NCBI RefSeq assembly: GCF_039544265.1
Contig: NZ_BAABLI010000034.1
Span: 104,976-168,975, forward strand
DNA: 64,000 nucleotides
Source: Corallincola platygyrae
Lineage (GTDB): Bacteria > Pseudomonadota > Gammaproteobacteria > Enterobacterales > Neiellaceae
Direction: 5' to 3'
The position numbers and the translations under genes were made by a program. This document shows, one piece after another, positions 34,001 to 41,558 of this stretch (positions are counted from its first letter, which is position 1; each line of letters starts with the position of its first letter). The notes beneath the pieces are model-generated. The model was not told the DNA's origin, did no database searches, and saw only the letters and a list, made by a program, of their open reading frames with translations.

Positions 34001-34679
34001 GACACAGGCTGTGGAGGACTCTACTTCCATGGACAGCGGCATTGTGAGAACGAGCATTGGTGACTTTGGTGCTCTTTACACGGTCAAAGCCTACATCGAC
34101 TCCACGGATTGCTTTAAATTCCTAATCCACAAAGACTATGAGAATGCCGTTGCTGGTGACCTGACGTTTGATATGACACAGGGTTATGATGGCTACGTGG
34201 CTTACGGAGTAAACGAGTTGAGTTACGAAGAGCCTGAGTTGATCTATCTGCCTGATCAGCCCGAAGCGCCAGCCGCTCCGGATTTGACGGTACCTGTCGA
34301 CTGCTCGGCAAACCCAACGGGTGAGATCGGTCCTATCGGTGAAGATATGTGGATCCGTGGTAGTTACGTAACCGGCGATAACTTTGCCGCGACGCCTGAT
34401 ACTCATAAGTTTGATTATGTCGGCAATAACCGATATCAGGTTAAAGTGACTGAGCCTGAGGCGACCCAATTCACTTTTAAATTTGCAAGCCAGGATTGGA
34501 CCAATGAATATGCTGCTGATGGTAGTGTAACCGTCGACCAGACAACCTATCTCGTTGTCGCTAGCGGCGTCGGAACAGAAAGTATTATCGACATTCCTGC
34601 TGCAGGTGACTACGTCTACCTGTTTGAGGTTAATGATAATCTTGATGGTGGAAACCTGTTAGTCACAGAATGTAACTAA
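31068..34679 (+). CDS. Large surface lipoprotein with tandem Ig-like repeats
   Basis: A 1203-residue lipoprotein (lipobox LSAC at 18-21, then Gly6). Two near-identical putative Ig (He_PIG/cadherin-like) modules follow at residues 34-124 and 125-215. Next is a carboxypeptidase-regulatory-like fold (GKVIDGYVAGAVVFLDKNLNGQLDEGE, about 221-250) and a long acidic middle region I cannot assign. The C-terminal domain (about 1090-1200; MWIRGSYVTGDNF, FTFKFASQDWT) resembles the small sheet domain of pullulanase-type enzymes. It is probably anchored outside or in the periplasm. No catalytic motif is evident. It sits between ybaB and recR, flanked by matching terminators. Confidence 0.8.
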   Translation: MNLIKTKLALAIGVAMALSACGGGGGGSDPAPVNLQPTISGVPVASVAEGEDYSFQPTVNDPEGGALTCSIEGLPDWASFDPATCSISGTPGLDDGGEFTGIVITVSDGEHSVSLPAFSVIVEVNLQPTISGAPALSIVEGQDYSFQATVNDPEGDTLTCSIEGLPDWTTFDPATCTISGVPAVDDGGEYSDIVITVSDGEHSVSLPAFSVTVEESVSLSGKVIDGYVAGAVVFLDKNLNGQLDEGEPSAVTDNTGSYNLVLTGADVLAATQVPVRALLGEGATDIDTGEDFSSNPVLLSGLPLSSIDLGTAQNEGGVVTPFTTLVNDEVQDSLELVLAGSVTNEQLQQELLAAKASVSSELSQNADDTVLFGDFLNDELPEELKEELADAAIEATDDLQEAKARADELAEQLEDNQTVKTGKRRFSFVDWHTSELLYLVEEYSEIITKGDPRVVEGTAVKYFADAQYNLIMIDGEPGVYETAQWRETFSADGSFVGLSSWQVDKDRDGEKNFKGQSYRVGTYDDAAQSRDYMEYFDESSPSVEGARDNGRVFDDIDLIAAITEQDFSAVDMVQHKVESKQFGEGSLVSAVKFDEFAPTDLTKATYSESRTRTTTQDGVVTHLIEKDWDADGSINQLITETVSPDGTRTETNAKPVFARSGDRELEEYADFRWDGGELVSYWDERAETSRIVDGERVVEMTGARYVLDAESPVAALDLDGNKIKFQDWSTVFRKLGEGRTTDFTTYHHYALESYGFTKASDDIGQVMRVWEKGQNGLWVGYEFPEWGSQDIEDLEGQVFAALDAGVELSAFSDETIQGLSEYNVIRFSESFFVDEAGEARTWHIVNKFEGEWQVYETSLYELPNGWKLRLVPGGVRVLKGMYSSSIPLDAVDTEAGSFASRMDWNEYSPFYGFLDAEAAEEKLAQVIAEEEASRPRREVSIYFQLPNEMTSGLSEAELFQLYAEYELYAWNDESCDAVTQAVEDSTSMDSGIVRTSIGDFGALYTVKAYIDSTDCFKFLIHKDYENAVAGDLTFDMTQGYDGYVAYGVNELSYEEPELIYLPDQPEAPAAPDLTVPVDCSANPTGEIGPIGEDMWIRGSYVTGDNFAATPDTHKFDYVGNNRYQVKVTEPEATQFTFKFASQDWTNEYAADGSVTVDQTTYLVVASGVGTESIIDIPAAGDYVYLFEVNDNLDGGNLLVTECN
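31167..31712 (+). repeat. Two tandem 273-bp Ig-module repeats
   Basis: Copies at 31167-31439 and 31440-31712 encode 91-residue modules. Both begin NLQPTISG and share SDGEHSVSLPAFSV. Most differences are single residues, which points to recent duplication or ongoing gene conversion. Confidence 0.92.
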
Positions 34680-34697
34680 CCTTGGAACACCCTTGGT

Positions 34698-34724
34698 AAA
34701 AAAGGCCGCTAAGCGGCCTTTTTT
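34698..34724. terminator. Bidirectional terminator (recurrent GGCCGC type)
   Basis: A6-GGCCGC-TAA-GCGGCC-T6 between the converging lipoprotein and glutathione peroxidase genes; it touches the stop codon of the latter. Confidence 0.95.
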
Positions 34725-35265
34725 ATTTCAACAGAGCGCTGACTGCAGATTGGAACTCTTCTGAGTCCGGTGCTGTTGTCGGTGGAAACACCTGCACGTC
34801 ACCGTTTGTATCTACCAGATATTTGTAGAAATTCCATTTAGGTGCGCTTCCGCTTTTCTCGGCGAGTTGCTTGAATACTGGATCGGCATCATCACCCCGG
34901 ACTTCTCCGGTCGACAGCATGGTAAAGGTAACGCCATAGTTGATGTAACAGACTTTAGCCGTGTCAGCTTCGTCGTCCTCTTCCTGCCAGAAGTTGTCCG
35001 ATGGCATGCCCACAACAACTAAGCCTTTGCTTTCATATTGCTTGTGCAGCGCTTCCAACGATTTGAAGTGAGGAGTGAAGCCACACTGACTTGCCGTGTT
35101 TACGAACAGTACGGCTTTGTCTTGGGTTAGCTCGCACAGGTCTACCTGTTTACTGCTGTGCAGTTTGTTTCTCACCTGACCTTTGAAAATGTCGTCACAG
35201 CTCAATGCGCTACCGGCGAATGTTGAAGATGCCAAAAACAGCAAGCTCAAACCCAATCGATCCAT
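34723..35265 (-). CDS. Exported glutathione-peroxidase-family thiol peroxidase
   Basis: A 180-residue glutathione-peroxidase-fold protein with a signal peptide (cleavage near GSALS). The catalytic site is NTASQCGFTPHFKSLEAL, with Cys in place of selenocysteine, and the WNF motif (KWNFYKY) is kept. The segment that usually reads PxNQF reads PSDNF here, so the usual catalytic Gln is missing, as in a sub-clade with PSNDF. Resolving cysteines may come from SCDD or KVCYINYG. The ATG at 35265 is fixed by AGAGG upstream; an upstream extension of 23 codons lacks a ribosome site. Confidence 0.88.
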   Translation of the reverse strand: MDRLGLSLLFLASSTFAGSALSCDDIFKGQVRNKLHSSKQVDLCELTQDKAVLFVNTASQCGFTPHFKSLEALHKQYESKGLVVVGMPSDNFWQEEDDEADTAKVCYINYGVTFTMLSTGEVRGDDADPVFKQLAEKSGSAPKWNFYKYLVDTNGDVQVFPPTTAPDSEEFQSAVSALLK

Positions 35266-35354
35266 GAAGTACCTCTTATCTAACTCTACGTTGTTGAGTG
35301 ACTTACGGCTTAGGGCTGAGTTGTGATCACCCATATAGTCGATGTGTTGAGAGT

Positions 35355-35705
35355 TTAGTCTAGTACCGGTGCATCAAACGCTTCTGGTTCATCGCTGTAG
35401 ACGCAGACATTGAAATCTTCGACTAAGCCACTTTCAGCGACACATTGTGCCTCAAAGAACTGCTGTATCTCTTTGCGCTGACAATGTGCTTCGAAGCTAG
35501 GCATGTCGGCCCAGATTTCGTTAAAAACGATAGGAAAACTAGAGCCCTCGGCAAAAGGGCTTGGAATATGCCTGGTCACTGTATATTGCAGGCAGCCATC
35601 TTCTCTAAGTGTGTTTGGCTCAAGTGCTTGGAGTACTCGGAAAAGCTCAGATTCCTTTCCTGGTTTGGCTTTAAACTGCGCGAGGCAGAATACCTTTTTC
35701 GACAT
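35355..35705 (-). CDS. Antibiotic biosynthesis monooxygenase (ABM) domain protein
   Basis: A 116-residue dimeric ferredoxin-like fold protein. FKAKPGKESELFRVLQALEPNTLREDGCLQYTVTR and FNEIWADMPSFEAHC match the ABM/YgiN-like quinol monooxygenase family, although many members have no proven reaction. It may act on small aromatic or quinone metabolites. The start has AGGA about 8 bp upstream. It is 89 bp upstream of the peroxidase gene on the same strand and might share its transcript. Confidence 0.82.
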   Translation of the reverse strand: MSKKVFCLAQFKAKPGKESELFRVLQALEPNTLREDGCLQYTVTRHIPSPFAEGSSFPIVFNEIWADMPSFEAHCQRKEIQQFFEAQCVAESGLVEDFNVCVYSDEPEAFDAPVLD

Positions 35706-35738
35706 TATGGTTTTCCTGGCTGATAAATGGAGATCTGA

Positions 35739-35996
35739 TACTAATCCGAATAAGAATCTGATCTACCAGCGGGAATTTAAATCACTTTAGGCAAGGCAGG
35801 TGATTGAAGGCATAGTTGTTCTACGCCGAAATAAGCCAACGCGGCATTAAGTGATTTACAACCCGCCCAACGGGGAAGCCTGAGCAAGCCCACTTCTACG
35901 TTGCAGCCATTTGCAAGGGAAAAACCATTGCTGCATGACTGCGCTTTGAATTGAACTTACCCAGGCTTCCTGGTCGACCATATATTCGGATTGGTA
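35739..35996. mobile_element. MITE-like element with terminal inverted repeats (about 258 bp)
   Basis: The ends read TACTAATCCGAATA and, inverted, TATTCGGATTGGTA, 15 bp with one mismatch. TA dinucleotides lie at both edges, consistent with a TA target duplication. Inside are further inverted arms (TAAATCACTT at 35778-35787 with AAGTGATTTA at 35849-35858). No transposase is encoded. A 70-bp relative lies at 46872-46941. The element fills the gap upstream of recR. Confidence 0.75.
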
Positions 35997-36097
35997 TGAT
36001 TATAGTGCTGTAGCGTTTGCACCCATAGTGCGTTTTCGACTCGACGCTGATGATTGTCGCTGCTATTGTGGCGACCTCACTGGTAAATTCTGAAATT

Positions 36098-36700
36098 ATG
36101 AAGTTTTCACCACTACTTACCCAGTTAATCGAATCGCTCCGCTGTTTACCCGGCGTGGGACCTAAAAGTGCCCAACGGATGGCATTTCACCTTCTGGAGC
36201 GCAACCGGCAGGGGGCCACCGATCTCGCTGATAGCTTGAGCAAAGCGGTCAATGAGATAGGGCACTGTCAGCAGTGTAGAACCTTCACTGAACAAGCCGT
36301 ATGCGATATCTGTAGCAGCCCTAAGCGACAGGCCAGTGGTTTGTTATGTGTTGTCGAAACTCCGGCGGATATCGTTGCGGTTGAACAAAGCGGTCAATAC
36401 AGTGGGCGTTATTTTGTCCTGATGGGGCATCTCTCTCCGCTTGATGGCATCGGACCTGATGATATCGGGTTGGACCAACTCGAGAGCACATTTGCTGCTG
36501 GCGGTATCGAAGAGGTGATCCTGGCAACCAATCCGACGGTTGAGGGGGAAGCCACTGCTCACTATATTGCGGATATGGCAAAGAGCTTTGAGATTAGAGC
36601 ATCTCGAATTGCGCATGGTGTCCCTGTCGGCGGAGAACTTGAAAGTATTGATGGCTCTACTTTGGCGCACTCTTTTGCCGGGAGAAGGGAACTGGAGTAA
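36098..36700 (+). CDS. recR: Recombination mediator protein RecR
   Basis: RecR works with RecO and RecF to load RecA onto gapped DNA. The 200-residue protein has the helix-hairpin-helix LPGVGPKSAQRMAFHLL, the four-Cys zinc site (CQQCRTFTEQAVCDIC) and the Toprim domain (VVETPADIVAVEQSG ... GHLSPLDGIGPDDIG). The usual N-terminus MKFSPLLTQLIESL supports the ATG at 36098. The ribosome site is weak, and a 16-codon in-frame extension is probably not used. It is separated from ybaB by over 5 kb and preceded by the MITE. Confidence 0.96.
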   Translation: MKFSPLLTQLIESLRCLPGVGPKSAQRMAFHLLERNRQGATDLADSLSKAVNEIGHCQQCRTFTEQAVCDICSSPKRQASGLLCVVETPADIVAVEQSGQYSGRYFVLMGHLSPLDGIGPDDIGLDQLESTFAAGGIEEVILATNPTVEGEATAHYIADMAKSFEIRASRIAHGVPVGGELESIDGSTLAHSFAGRRELE

Positions 36701-36716
36701 GTTTTTACATACCATC

Positions 36717-36743
36717 AAAAAGGCCGCTAAGCGGCCTTTTTTT
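36717..36743. terminator. Bidirectional terminator after recR (recurrent GGCCGC type)
   Basis: A5-GGCCGC-TAA-GCGGCC-T7 between convergent recR and the ComEA-like gene. Confidence 0.95.
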
Positions 36744-36754
36744 GGGGCGAAACA

Positions 36755-37093
36755 CTATTGCAGTGTGGGTATATCAAACGCGATCTTGTCGCTATTTGCT
36801 GCAATGGTTTTGCTGCCTATACCCTTCACGTTTTCAAGCATAGACAAAGAGCTGAAAGGCCCATGTTGCTCTCGATACTCCACGATCGCCTCTGCTTTTT
36901 TTAGACCAATACCATCAAGTACTTCAGCAATCTCTTCTGCGGATGCTTCATTAATTTGAATGGTTTGAGATGCTTGTGCTGGATTGACGATGTCAGCTTG
37001 TTCACTGTTGGTTGCATTCGCCGTCGCACCGAAACCGAAACTGGCAACAATTAGGATGGCGGCTGCGAAAGTATGTAGATGAGATTTTGTCAT
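36755..37093 (-). CDS. ComEA-like exported helix-hairpin-helix protein
   Basis: A 112-residue protein with a signal peptide (ending near ATANA) and a C-terminal double helix-hairpin-helix: IQINEASAEEIAEVLDGIGLKKAEAIVEYR, then LENVKGIGSKTIAANSDKI. This is the ComEA DNA-binding domain, which pulls incoming DNA through the outer membrane in natural transformation. Short periplasmic ComEA-like proteins are common in gammaproteobacteria and not all act in competence. ATG 37093 has GGAGGA 7 bp upstream, which is better than the Met five codons earlier. Confidence 0.88.
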   Translation of the reverse strand: MTKSHLHTFAAAILIVASFGFGATANATNSEQADIVNPAQASQTIQINEASAEEIAEVLDGIGLKKAEAIVEYREQHGPFSSLSMLENVKGIGSKTIAANSDKIAFDIPTLQ

Positions 37094-37258
37094 TATTGAC
37101 TCCTCCATGAGTACGGTTGATTAAACTGTGTACCGCCAAATAGATAGTCTGTTAAATGTGTTGAAGCCAGCTGTTTTGGTGAGTAATTACGCTTCTTTTT
37201 TGGTTTTGTGACCAATAACAAATAAGCCCTTAGTGCCATCTAATTAACTGAAATATAT

Positions 37259-37284
37259 AAAAAAGGCGCCATGGGCGCCTTTTT
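37259..37284 (-). terminator. Terminator of gltX
   Basis: GGCGCC-ATG-GGCGCC stem flanked by A6 and T5; read leftward it ends the gltX transcript 22 bp after the stop. Confidence 0.92.
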
Positions 37285-37305
37285 CTACACTATTAATTGA
37301 TGGGG

Positions 37306-38796
37306 TTAGCTACGTAGTAATCCATCAAATTCCTTCTGCCAACGCTTTGCTTCTTTCTTGGATGGACTACCTACCAGCTGAGATGCCTGGCGTAGTCTTG
37401 CCCGGCTAAGGTCGGGACCAAGGATTTCCATTGCATCCACCACTGAGAAAGTAGCGGTTGTACCGGCAATAGATATAAACACTGGCGCCATGAAATCCTT
37501 CATCTTGACATCCATGGCTTTGGCTAGGCCTTTAAGCGCTGGGAAAATTTGTTCTTTATCCCAGTGGCGAAGGCTATCCATCTCCCAGGAAACAAATTGC
37601 AGTACCTTTCTCAGTTGCTCGCTTTCCAAAGCCAAACCATCAAATGCGGTTTCTGGCAGATCCAAAAGGCCGCTATACATAAAGTTGGCAAGTGGGGCAA
37701 CTTGGGAGAAACGCTCTACGCGGCTTTTGATATGGGGCAGCATCTGGCGCAGGTATTCTTCGTTGAATGCCCATTTATGCAGCTCTGATATGAACTGGTC
37801 GTCTGATAAGTTCTCACGGATCCAGACACCGTTCAGCCAATCTAGTTTAACCGGGTCGAACACGGGTCCACCCAGCGAAACACGTTTTATGTCGAAGTTG
37901 TCGATCATTTCTGCCAGGCTGAACTTTTCCCGCTCATCGGGCATCGACCAGCCCATACGACCCAAATAGTTGAGAAGTGCTTCAGGCAGATAACCCATGC
38001 GCTGATAGTAGAGAATACTGGTTGGGTTCTTACGCTTCGATAGCTTACTTTTGTCAGGGTTACGAAGTAGCGGCATGTGGCCTAGCACTGGCGCATCCCA
38101 GCCCAGGTATTTGTATAATTGCAGCAATTTAGGTGCTGATGGCAGCCACTCTTCACCACGAAATACGTGAGTGATCCCCATTAAGTGGTCGTCAACGACG
38201 TTAGCGAGGAAGTATGTCGGCAAACCGTCCTGTTTCATCAGCACTTGCATATCCACCTGTTCCCATGGGATCTCTACTTCGCCACGGAGGTGATCTTCAA
38301 ACTTGAAACTGCCACTTTCAGGGATCTTCATTCGGATCACATACGGGTCACCAGCAGCCAAGCGTTGCTCAATCTCTTCGGCCGTATGCTTCAGGCCGCG
38401 GCCATCATACTTGGGGCGCAAACCTGCAGCTTGCTGTTCACGACGCATCTCATCCAGTTCTTCTGGTGTCGCGAAACAGTAGAAAGCATGGCCATCATCA
38501 AGTAGTTGCTGCGCATATTCTTGGTAGATCTCTGCACGTTCACTTTGACGATATGGTCCCGCATTGCCACCCACATCTGGACCATGATCCCAGTCTAACC
38601 CCAGCCAGCGCAGGGCTTTCATTATCATCTGCTCAGATTCAGGTGTGCTGCGTGCCTGGTCGGTATCTTCAATTCGTAGCACGAATTCACCGCCATGTTG
38701 TTTGGCAAAGGCGTAGTTAAACAAAGCGATGTAGGCAGTGCCTACATGAGGGTCGCCGGTTGGAGAGGGGGCTACACGGGTGCGAACCTGAGTCAT
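37306..38796 (-). CDS. gltX: Glutamate--tRNA ligase
   Basis: A 496-residue class I aminoacyl-tRNA synthetase. The HIGH-like motif is PSPTGDPHVGTAY near the N-terminus and the KMSKS-like motif is KSKLSKRKNP at about 245. LRIEDTDQARSTPESEQMI and FRGEEWLPSAPK are family hallmarks. The zinc-binding cysteine set of the E. coli enzyme is largely absent (YCFATPEELDEMR), a known variant. The ATG at 38796 has GAGG upstream; a TTG four codons earlier is less likely. A TACAAT at 38852-38857 on the minus strand may be its -10. Confidence 0.96.
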   Translation of the reverse strand: MTQVRTRVAPSPTGDPHVGTAYIALFNYAFAKQHGGEFVLRIEDTDQARSTPESEQMIMKALRWLGLDWDHGPDVGGNAGPYRQSERAEIYQEYAQQLLDDGHAFYCFATPEELDEMRREQQAAGLRPKYDGRGLKHTAEEIEQRLAAGDPYVIRMKIPESGSFKFEDHLRGEVEIPWEQVDMQVLMKQDGLPTYFLANVVDDHLMGITHVFRGEEWLPSAPKLLQLYKYLGWDAPVLGHMPLLRNPDKSKLSKRKNPTSILYYQRMGYLPEALLNYLGRMGWSMPDEREKFSLAEMIDNFDIKRVSLGGPVFDPVKLDWLNGVWIRENLSDDQFISELHKWAFNEEYLRQMLPHIKSRVERFSQVAPLANFMYSGLLDLPETAFDGLALESEQLRKVLQFVSWEMDSLRHWDKEQIFPALKGLAKAMDVKMKDFMAPVFISIAGTTATFSVVDAMEILGPDLSRARLRQASQLVGSPSKKEAKRWQKEFDGLLRS

Positions 38797-39158
38797 TTCA
38801 AGCCTCAAAATAAATAATGGTGGATACCCAGAAGGGAAATTCGAAAGCGCTATTGTATTAAAAGCAGGGGAGGGGTGCGACCCACTGTGAGATAAAAATC
38901 TCCAAGCTAAAGCATCTTGTGTTATCTCCCAATTTTCGATTGCATATTGGCCTCGTTCGACGAATTGGCATCATAATGACACTAACTAAGCCAATGATTG
39001 TGTTGGTTATAGGTCCATACCGGCAGTTAAAACGAGAATAATCAGCCGTATATTTCAAAATGGAATAAAAACAAAATAAAAATTCTTTTTTGGAATATGC
39101 AAACTGAGTTAGCTTACATGGCAATAGTCGACGCTCCTATCGTCGAGAGGGATTTCAT
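38797..39158. other. Divergent intergenic region between gltX and cysC
   Basis: This 362-bp gap carries the leftward gltX leader (-10-like TACAAT at 38852-38857 on the minus strand). An AT-rich stretch at about 39050-39100 is the probable control region of the rightward sulfate operon. GAGAGGG precedes the cysC ATG. The AT richness would suit CysB binding, but I cannot point to a definite CysB site. No gene is supported here. Confidence 0.4.
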
Positions 39159-39761
39159 ATGAACAATATCGTTTGGCACAACCATAAAGTCAGCAAGCAG
39201 GAACGCACCGCATTGAAACAACATAAACCTGCCGTGCTTTGGTTTACTGGTCTCAGTGGCTCAGGTAAATCGACTGTTGCAGGTTGTTTGGAAGAGCTAT
39301 TACACCAAAACGGTGTCCATACATATTTGTTAGATGGCGACAATATCCGGCATGGCCTCTGCGGCGACCTCGGCTTTAGTGATAAAGATCGTGTAGAAAA
39401 CATCCGTCGTATTGGCGAAGTTACCAAACTGTTTGTTGATGCTGGTGTTATGGTTCTGACAGCATTCATCTCCCCATTTCGAGCTGACAGGCAGATGGTC
39501 CGGCAACTTCAGGGAGAAGGCGAATTCATTGAGGTATTCGTTGATGCTCCCCTCGAAGTGTGTGAGGAGCGCGATCCCAAAGGTCTTTATAAGAAGGCTC
39601 GCAAGGGCGACATACCGAACTTTACTGGTATCGATAGCGAGTATGAAGCGCCAGAGGAACCAGAGATAACGGTAAAAACTGCTGAGCATGGAGTTGAAGC
39701 TTGCGCTGAGCAACTGTTTGATTACCTGAAATCGAATGGATATTTACCAGCTGCCAGCTAG
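39159..39761 (+). CDS. cysC: Adenylyl-sulfate kinase
   Basis: CysC phosphorylates APS to PAPS in sulfate activation. The 200-residue protein has the P-loop GLSGSGKST (31-39), LLDGDNIRHGL, the phosphoryl-accepting region FISPFRADR, and the family closing motifs DPKGLYKKARKGDIPNFTGI and YEAPEEPEI. It is the first gene of a sulfate-assimilation operon with cysQ, cysD, cysN and a permease, with a GAGAGGG ribosome site. Confidence 0.97.
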   Translation: MNNIVWHNHKVSKQERTALKQHKPAVLWFTGLSGSGKSTVAGCLEELLHQNGVHTYLLDGDNIRHGLCGDLGFSDKDRVENIRRIGEVTKLFVDAGVMVLTAFISPFRADRQMVRQLQGEGEFIEVFVDAPLEVCEERDPKGLYKKARKGDIPNFTGIDSEYEAPEEPEITVKTAEHGVEACAEQLFDYLKSNGYLPAAS

Positions 39762-39780
39762 TTTAAGGACGAATAATATA

Positions 39781-40584
39781 ATGTCTCTGACAGTCGATAA
39801 AAGTTTGCTTAATCAGGTTTTAGCCATTGCTGAAGATGCTGGCAAAGCCATCATGACGATTTACCAGCAAGACGATTTTGGTGTAGAAGTCAAAGGTGAT
39901 AACAGTCCGCTTACCGCTGCTGATTTAGCATCGCATGAAACTATCGTAGCGGGTCTTTCTAAGTTAACTCCAGATATCCCCATATTATCCGAGGAGTCGG
40001 ATGATATTGATTGGCCAACGCGCCAGTCATGGACTCAGTACTGGCTTATAGATCCCTTGGATGGGACGAAGGAGTTCATCAAGCGTAATGGCGAATTCAC
40101 CGTCAACATTGCCCTTGTTGAAAGTGGTGAACCAACCCTTGGAGTTGTCGTTGCCCCTGTTCTGGAAACTGCATACTTAGGTGGTAAGGGGCTTGGCGCT
40201 GAGAAAGTAAAAGATGGGAATAGTACAACCATCAGCTCGGTTACCCCGTCGCAGAGTGACGTTTGGGCTGTCGTTGGTTCTCGCAGTCACCAGTCACCTG
40301 AAGTCGCGGATTTTTTAACCAAATTGCCTAACCATGAAATGGTGGCAATGGGCAGCTCCTTAAAGATTTGCTTGGTTGCAGAAGGCAAAGCACACCTTTA
40401 TCCACGATTGGGATTGACATCGGAATGGGATACCGCCGCCGCGCACGCAGTTGTGCTAGCCGCTGGTGCCGAGATGGTTGATGCTGAGACTCGATTGCCA
40501 TTGAGGTATAACCAGAAAGAATCGATTCTCAACCCGTTTTTTATTGCAGCGAGCAAGGAATTGCTTACTGCTGACCTGTTTTAA
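39781..40584 (+). CDS. cysQ: 3'(2'),5'-bisphosphate nucleotidase CysQ
   Basis: CysQ removes the 3'-phosphate from PAP(S), keeping the sulfate pathway from being poisoned. The 267-residue protein has the inositol-monophosphatase-family metal motifs: SEESDDI, WLIDPLDGTKEFIKRNGEFTVNIAL and the C-terminal EWDTAAAHAV. The start at 39781 is chosen for AAGGACG upstream, 19 bp after cysC; an earlier in-frame Met would overlap cysC. Confidence 0.95.
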   Translation: MSLTVDKSLLNQVLAIAEDAGKAIMTIYQQDDFGVEVKGDNSPLTAADLASHETIVAGLSKLTPDIPILSEESDDIDWPTRQSWTQYWLIDPLDGTKEFIKRNGEFTVNIALVESGEPTLGVVVAPVLETAYLGGKGLGAEKVKDGNSTTISSVTPSQSDVWAVVGSRSHQSPEVADFLTKLPNHEMVAMGSSLKICLVAEGKAHLYPRLGLTSEWDTAAAHAVVLAAGAEMVDAETRLPLRYNQKESILNPFFIAASKELLTADLF

Positions 40585-40608
40585 CGCTAGCAGAGTAGTG
40601 GCCGGATT

Positions 40609-41517
40609 ATGAAACCGTTCAATATGACACACTTGAAGGCGCTCGAAGCCGAAAGTATACACATCATTCGCGAAGTCGCAGCTGAGTTCGATAACCCAGT
40701 AATGCTTTACTCCATTGGTAAAGACTCTGCTGTCATGCTTCATTTGGCCCGAAAGGCCTTTTACCCTGGTAAGTTGCCATTCCCTCTGCTTCATGTAGAC
40801 ACGACCTGGAAATTCCGTGAAATGATAGAGTTTCGTGATCGTTTCACCGAAGAGCATGATATGGAGTTGTTAGTTCATATCAACCAGGAAGGTGTGGATA
40901 TGGGGGTTGGTCCGTTTACCCATGGCAGTGCTAAACACACCGACATAATGAAGACTCAGTCGCTGAAGCAGGCATTAAATCACTATCAGTTTGATGCGGC
41001 CTTTGGCGGTGCTCGTCGTGATGAAGAGAAGTCCAGAGCGAAAGAACGGGTGTACTCTTTCCGAGACAACAACCATCGCTGGGACCCAAAGAACCAACGT
41101 CCAGAGTTGTGGAACATATACAACGGCAAGGTTAATAAGGGCGAAAGTATACGCGTATTCCCTTTGTCTAATTGGACAGAGTTAGATATCTGGCAATACA
41201 TCTATCTCGAAAATATCGAGATTGTTCCACTCTATTTCGCTGCGGAACGACCAGTGGTTGAGCGTGATGGCACTCTGATCATGGTCGATGATGATCGTAT
41301 GCCTCTTCGTGAAGGTGAAACGCCAGAAATGAAGATGGTGCGCTTCCGCACGCTGGGATGTTATCCGCTTACGGGAGCCGTAGAGTCTACAGCTACGACC
41401 TTACCTGAAATCATTCAGGAGATGCTGTTAACCAAGACGTCTGAACGCCAGGGCAGGGTCATTGACCATGACCAGGCGGCGTCGATGGAACAGAAAAAGC
41501 GTGAAGGGTACTTCTAG
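40609..41517 (+). CDS. cysD: Sulfate adenylyltransferase subunit 2
   Basis: CysD makes APS from sulfate and ATP, driven by the GTPase CysN. The 302-residue protein has the PP-loop LYSIGKDSAVMLHLARKAF, LLHVDTTWKF, the family motif GGARRDEEKSRAKERVYSFRD, and the ending RQGRVIDHDQAASMEQKKREGYF. It is a near full-length match to the family and is encoded directly before cysN. Confidence 0.98.
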   Translation: MKPFNMTHLKALEAESIHIIREVAAEFDNPVMLYSIGKDSAVMLHLARKAFYPGKLPFPLLHVDTTWKFREMIEFRDRFTEEHDMELLVHINQEGVDMGVGPFTHGSAKHTDIMKTQSLKQALNHYQFDAAFGGARRDEEKSRAKERVYSFRDNNHRWDPKNQRPELWNIYNGKVNKGESIRVFPLSNWTELDIWQYIYLENIEIVPLYFAAERPVVERDGTLIMVDDDRMPLREGETPEMKMVRFRTLGCYPLTGAVESTATTLPEIIQEMLLTKTSERQGRVIDHDQAASMEQKKREGYF

Positions 41518-41558
41518 GCCCTGGGTGATAAAGAAAGCGATTAGCACGGAATATAGTT

